Part shown: positions 61,127 through 64,000 of the stretch, piece by piece
Numbering within the stretch: the first letter of the stretch is position 1
Layout: every line of letters begins with the position of its first letter
Assembly (NCBI RefSeq): GCF_013464485.1
Contig: NZ_RAUX01000018.1
Span: 91,039 to 155,038, forward strand
Direction of reading: 5' to 3'
DNA from: Stenotrophomonas maltophilia
GTDB taxonomy: Bacteria > Pseudomonadota > Gammaproteobacteria > Xanthomonadales > Xanthomonadaceae
Length of the DNA stretch: 64,000 nucleotides
Notes under the pieces: generated by a model
What the model was told of the DNA's origin: nothing
Databases searched by the model: none
The model's input: only the letters and a program-made list of their open reading frames with translations
Made by a program: the position numbers and the translations under genes

Positions 61127-63505
61127 ATGCCGTGGATCAACAACCTGAAACTGATGCCGAAGCTGCTGTTGACCTTCGGCGTCCTCCTGCTGGTGATGCT
61201 GCTGCAGGGCATCGTCGCCTATCGCGGCCTCCACTCGCTGAACAATGTCACCACCGAGCTGGCCGGTTCACGCATGGAGAGCATCCGCATGGCCGGCGAG
61301 ATGCGCGGCATGCTGGGCGAATACCGCAACGCCGCCTACCAGCAGCTGATCCGCGCCAGCGACGAGGTCAAGTCCGACGCACGCAAGCAGGCCGGCGACC
61401 TGCGCACCAGCATGGACGCGTCCATCAAGGACTATCCGAAGCTGGTCGACAATGCACAGCAGAAGAAGCTGTTCGACACCTTCGCCAAGGAATGGAAGGA
61501 CGCCCTGGCCTCCTATGACAGCGTCACCGAGATGCTGGAACTGGACCTGCCGGACGACGCCATCGATACCTTCGTGGGTGAAACCCGCACCAAGCACCGC
61601 AAGGCGGCCGCGGCGCTGGAAGCCCTCATTGCCGAAGACAATCGCCTCGCCCGTGCTTCGCGCGAAGAAGCGGAATCCACCTATTCCGCCTCGGCCGTGC
61701 TGACCGTGATCGCTCTGCTGGGCGGCGCCGCACTTGGGCTGGTGCTGGTCTGGCTTTTCGCCCGCGCCCTGGTCGGCAGCGTGCGCGGTGCCGTGTCGGT
61801 TGCCAACGACGTGGCCGGCGGCAAGCTCGATGGCCACATCGATGTCAGCCGCCAGGATGAAGTGGGCGAGCTGATGCAGGCCATGCAGCGCATGCAGCGC
61901 GACCTGCGCGAGCGCATCGAAACCGACCAGGCCGTCGCCCGCGAGAACCTGCGCATCCGTACCGCGCTGGATTACAGCTCCACCGGCGTGTACCTGACCG
62001 ATACCAGCAACACCATCGTCTACAGCAACCGCGCCCTGCAGCAGACCCTGACCCAGTACCAGGACGAGGTGCGCCGCGACCTGCCAGACTTCGACGCCCA
62101 GGCGTCGCTGATCGGCAAGCCGGTCACCGTACTGGAGCATCGCGGCGAGATGGACCAGACCCTGCTGAGCAACCTGAAGGCGCATGGCGTGGCCCGTCGC
62201 CCGATGCAGTACGGCGATGCCCAGTTCGCCCAGGTGGTTTCGACCATCCGCAATGAAGGCGGTGACACCGTCGGCTACGTGGTGGAATGGCGCGACCGCA
62301 CCCAGGAAGCGCAGGTGGAAGCCGAAGTGGCCCGGGTGATAGCCCAGGCCGCCGCTGGCGACCTCTCCGGCCGCATCGACGCCAGCGACAAGGAAGGCTT
62401 CTTCCTGCAGCTGGCCCAGCAGATCAACGGCCTGCTGGACGCCAACGCCGGCAGCATCGAACAGATCTCCGGCCTGCTCGCCGCGCTGTCGCAGGGCGAC
62501 CTGACCGTGCGCATGCATGGCGACTACCAGGGCGTGTTCGCCCGCATGCGTGACGACGCCAACGCCACCGCCGCGCAGCTGAGCGAAATTGTCACCCGCA
62601 TCAAGCAGTCCAGCCGTGCGATCAGCTCGGCCGCCGGCGAGATCGCCTCGGGCAACAGCGACCTGTCGCGCCGTACCGAACAGCAGGCTGCCAACCTGGA
62701 AGAAACCGCTGCCTCGATGGAGGAACTGACTTCCACCGTGCGCCAGAACGCCGAGCACGCCCGCCAGGCCAACCAACTCGCCATCGGCGCGCATGGCGTC
62801 GCCTCGCAGGGCGGTGAAGTGGTCGGCCAGGTGGTCACCACCATGTCGGCCATCGAAGCCTCGTCGAAGAAGATCGCCGAGATCATCTCGGTCATCGACG
62901 GCATCGCCTTCCAGACCAACATCCTGGCGCTGAACGCTGCAGTGGAAGCCGCACGTGCCGGTGAACAGGGCCGTGGCTTCGCCGTGGTCGCCAGCGAGGT
63001 GCGCACCCTCGCCCAGCGCTCGGCCGCCGCGGCCAAGGAGATCAAGGGACTGATCGACGATTCGGTCGGCAAGGTCAACGACGGCTCGGCACTGGTGCAC
63101 AAGGCTGGCGCCACCATGGGCGAGATCGTCGCCTCGGTGCAGCGCGTGACCGACATCATGGCCGAAATCTCCGCCGCCTCACAGGAACAGTCGGCCGGCA
63201 TCGAGCAGGTCAACCAGACCGTGGTGCAGATGGACGAAACCACCCAGCAGAATGCCGCGCTGGTGGAGGAAGCCACCGCCGCCGCGCGTGCGATGGAAGA
63301 ACAGGCCGGCCACCTCAGCGAGGCCGTGTCGATCTTCGTGGTGGACGAAGCCGAGGTCGTGGCCGCCCCGCGCGTCACCGCTGCCCCGGCCCCGCGAGCC
63401 ACGGCGCCGGTCGCCCCAGCACCGGTCGCACCGCCGGCCCGGCGCACGACGGGTGGTCGCCCGATGGCCACCGAACTGGCCGACGGGGATTGGCAGGAAT
63501 TCTGA
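61127..63505 (+). CDS. Methyl-accepting chemotaxis protein with PAS domain
   Basis: 792 residues. Transmembrane segments about 12-32 and 188-212 frame a helical periplasmic sensor. HAMP about 212-265, then a PAS domain about 275-395 ([20 protein letters not shown]), a second HAMP-like stretch to about 490, and the signalling hairpin with [21 protein letters not shown]-terminal GDWQEF as in the other receptor. The PAS domain suggests a cytoplasmic signal, such as redox, light or a small ligand, added to the periplasmic one; no cofactor residue can be assigned by eye. Confidence 0.94.
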   Translation: MPWINNLKLMPKLLLTFGVLLLVMLLQGIVAYRGLHSLNNVTTELAGSRMESIRMAGEMRGMLGEYRNAAYQQLIRASDEVKSDARKQAGDLRTSMDASIKDYPKLVDNAQQKKLFDTFAKEWKDALASYDSVTEMLELDLPDDAIDTFVGETRTKHRKAAAALEALIAEDNRLARASREEAESTYSASAVLTVIALLGGAALGLVLVWLFARALVGSVRGAVSVANDVAGGKLDGHIDVSRQDEVGELMQAMQRMQRDLRERIETDQAVARENLRIRTALDYSSTGVYLTDTSNTIVYSNRALQQTLTQYQDEVRRDLPDFDAQASLIGKPVTVLEHRGEMDQTLLSNLKAHGVARRPMQYGDAQFAQVVSTIRNEGGDTVGYVVEWRDRTQEAQVEAEVARVIAQAAAGDLSGRIDASDKEGFFLQLAQQINGLLDANAGSIEQISGLLAALSQGDLTVRMHGDYQGVFARMRDDANATAAQLSEIVTRIKQSSRAISSAAGEIASGNSDLSRRTEQQAANLEETAASMEELTSTVRQNAEHARQANQLAIGAHGVASQGGEVVGQVVTTMSAIEASSKKIAEIISVIDGIAFQTNILALNAAVEAARAGEQGRGFAVVASEVRTLAQRSAAAAKEIKGLIDDSVGKVNDGSALVHKAGATMGEIVASVQRVTDIMAEISAASQEQSAGIEQVNQTVVQMDETTQQNAALVEEATAAARAMEEQAGHLSEAVSIFVVDEAEVVAAPRVTAAPAPRATAPVAPAPVAPPARRTTGGRPMATELADGDWQEF

Positions 63506-63529
63506 TGCCTGGCTGACCTGACAGACGAG

Positions 63530-63562
63530 AACGCCCTGGCCCTGCGCTGGGGCGTTTTCGTT
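63530..63562 (+). terminator. Terminator after mcp2
   Basis: AACGCCC (63530-63536) and GGGCGTT (63550-63556) form the stem, with TTTCGTTT following, 24 bases after the mcp2 stop. Confidence 0.75.
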
Positions 63563-63637
63563 TACGGGTATCTGGATATCCAGCCAACGGCGAAGCCCCT
63601 CGGGGTGGTCGCGGTAGGCGCGTGGCTACTGAGGGTT

Positions 63638-63741
63638 GGCCGGGAGGGTGGGCTGCGCAGGGGCCGCTGCAAGTACGTCCATGTAAGCTCGGTCGCCGCA
63701 TCCATGCGGCTCACGCCCCTGCGCAGCCCACCCTCCCGGCC
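63638..63741. repeat. Perfect 27-bp inverted repeat
   Basis: The arm 63638-63664 (begins GGCCGGGAGGGTGGGCTGCG) is exactly complementary to 63715-63741. The 50-base loop contains GTACGTCCATGTAAGCTCGG and the small hairpin CCGCATCCATGCGG. No transposase or terminal duplication is visible. Confidence 0.85.
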
Positions 63742-63814
63742 ACGGACAGTTTCCGTGCGCGTCCACCCCGGATTGAAGAAAGAAGAGCAAGAGCAACAGT
63801 ACCGCTTCCGGGTT

Positions 63815-63845
63815 CAGATTCGCTTTCCGCAGGAAAACGGATCTG
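63815..63845. repeat. CAGATTCGCTTTCC hairpin repeat
   Basis: CAGATTCGCTTTCC pairs imperfectly with GGAAAACGGATCTG. Third member of the family that includes 56368-56396 and 58932-58971. Confidence 0.55.
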
Positions 63846-63913
63846 CCCCCTCTTCCCACTTGGAAACCCAACGCTCTTGCCGTCCGTCACAGGAATGCCG
63901 AGAGGGCTGGGTC

Positions 63914-64000
63914 GGGGTGGGCTGGCGGGACCGTTGGCGCCATGGATGCCGCGGCCAAGCCCCCAAGGACGGGTTTACGGCGTCCCCCGCCAACCCACCC
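63914..64000. repeat. Structured dispersed repeat with ACGGGTTTACGGCGT core, copy 2
   Basis: GGTGGGCTGGCGGGA-type left arm, the core GCCAAGCCCCCAAGGACGGG, then TTTACGGCGTCCCCCGC and a right arm CCAACCCACCC running to the window end. The core is almost identical to 23691-23730, while the arms differ but remain complementary to each other. Confidence 0.75.

Larger units (their letters stand above)
63563..64000. other. Intergenic region at window end, rich in structured repeats
   Basis: About 440 bases without a supportable gene. It holds a 27-bp inverted repeat (63638-63741), a CAGATTCGCTTTCC hairpin (63815-63845) and the second copy of the ACGGGTTTACGGCGT repeat (63914-64000). Both short open frames here consist of repeat sequence. 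Confidence 0.65.

Overview
This 64 kb window is a high-GC gammaproteobacterial chromosome segment that is almost entirely polar-flagellum and chemotaxis genes, all on the + strand. Gene order (flgBCDEFGHIJKL, tandem fliC, fliD, fliS, rpoN2-vemR-fleQ, fliEFGHIJK, fliLMNOPQR, flhBAFG-fliA, cheYZA-motCD-parC-parP), the vemR-like gene between rpoN and fleQ, and many GTAG-prefixed REP hairpins between genes point to Xanthomonadaceae, most likely Stenotrophomonas (S. maltophilia group). No rRNA, tRNA, CRISPR array, insertion sequence or prophage gene was seen.

Layout. 1-784: 3' part of a CheV-type coupling/receiver protein. 932-11514: rod, hook, ring and hook-filament junction genes flgB to flgL. 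11911-15683: three tandem flagellin genes. 16123-19675: filament cap fliD, chaperone fliS, a fliT-like gene, an atypical PilZ-like coiled-coil protein and an orphan NarL/LuxR-type response regulator. 20068-23371: rpoN2, vemR and fleQ. 23931-30589: fliE to fliK. 30846-35038: fliL to fliR. 35314-39812: two non-structural genes, a MHYT-GGDEF-EAL c-di-GMP enzyme and a secreted CocE/S15-family hydrolase, surrounded by REP elements. 40039-46656: flhB, flhA, flhF, flhG and fliA. 46714-53383: polar chemotaxis genes cheY, cheZ, cheA, motC, motD, parC and parP. 53587-63505: STAS protein, second cheY, second cheA, a poly-HAMP chemoreceptor, ycgR, cheW, a small exported OB-fold-like protein and a PAS-containing chemoreceptor. 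63506-64000: structured intergenic repeats.

How the parts fit. Six sites that closely match the RpoN -24/-12 consensus lie upstream of flgB, flgG, fliD, fliE, fliL and flhB, and the RpoN paralogue and its FleQ activator are encoded in the middle. FliA (sigma-28) type promoters lie upstream of fliC1, motC, mcp1, cheW, the OB-fold gene and, with a weak -35, ycgR. This gives a hierarchy RpoN2/FleQ -> basal body, export and hook -> FliA -> filament, stator, receptors and brake. c-di-GMP inputs are unusually dense: FleQ, YcgR, the PilZ-like protein and a membrane GGDEF-EAL enzyme. FlhF, FlhG, ParC and ParP point to a polar flagellum with polar signalling arrays.

Most unusual features: an exported OB-fold-like protein under a probable FliA promoter; twin FliM-like motifs in the CheA1 linker; four WDDLP repeats in ParP; a probably leaderless motC transcript; a palindrome upstream of rpoN2 beside an orphan LuxR-type regulator; a REP pair bracketed by a perfect 24-bp direct repeat; and several dispersed families of structured intergenic repeats. 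The protein families are known; these local features are where novelty is most likely.
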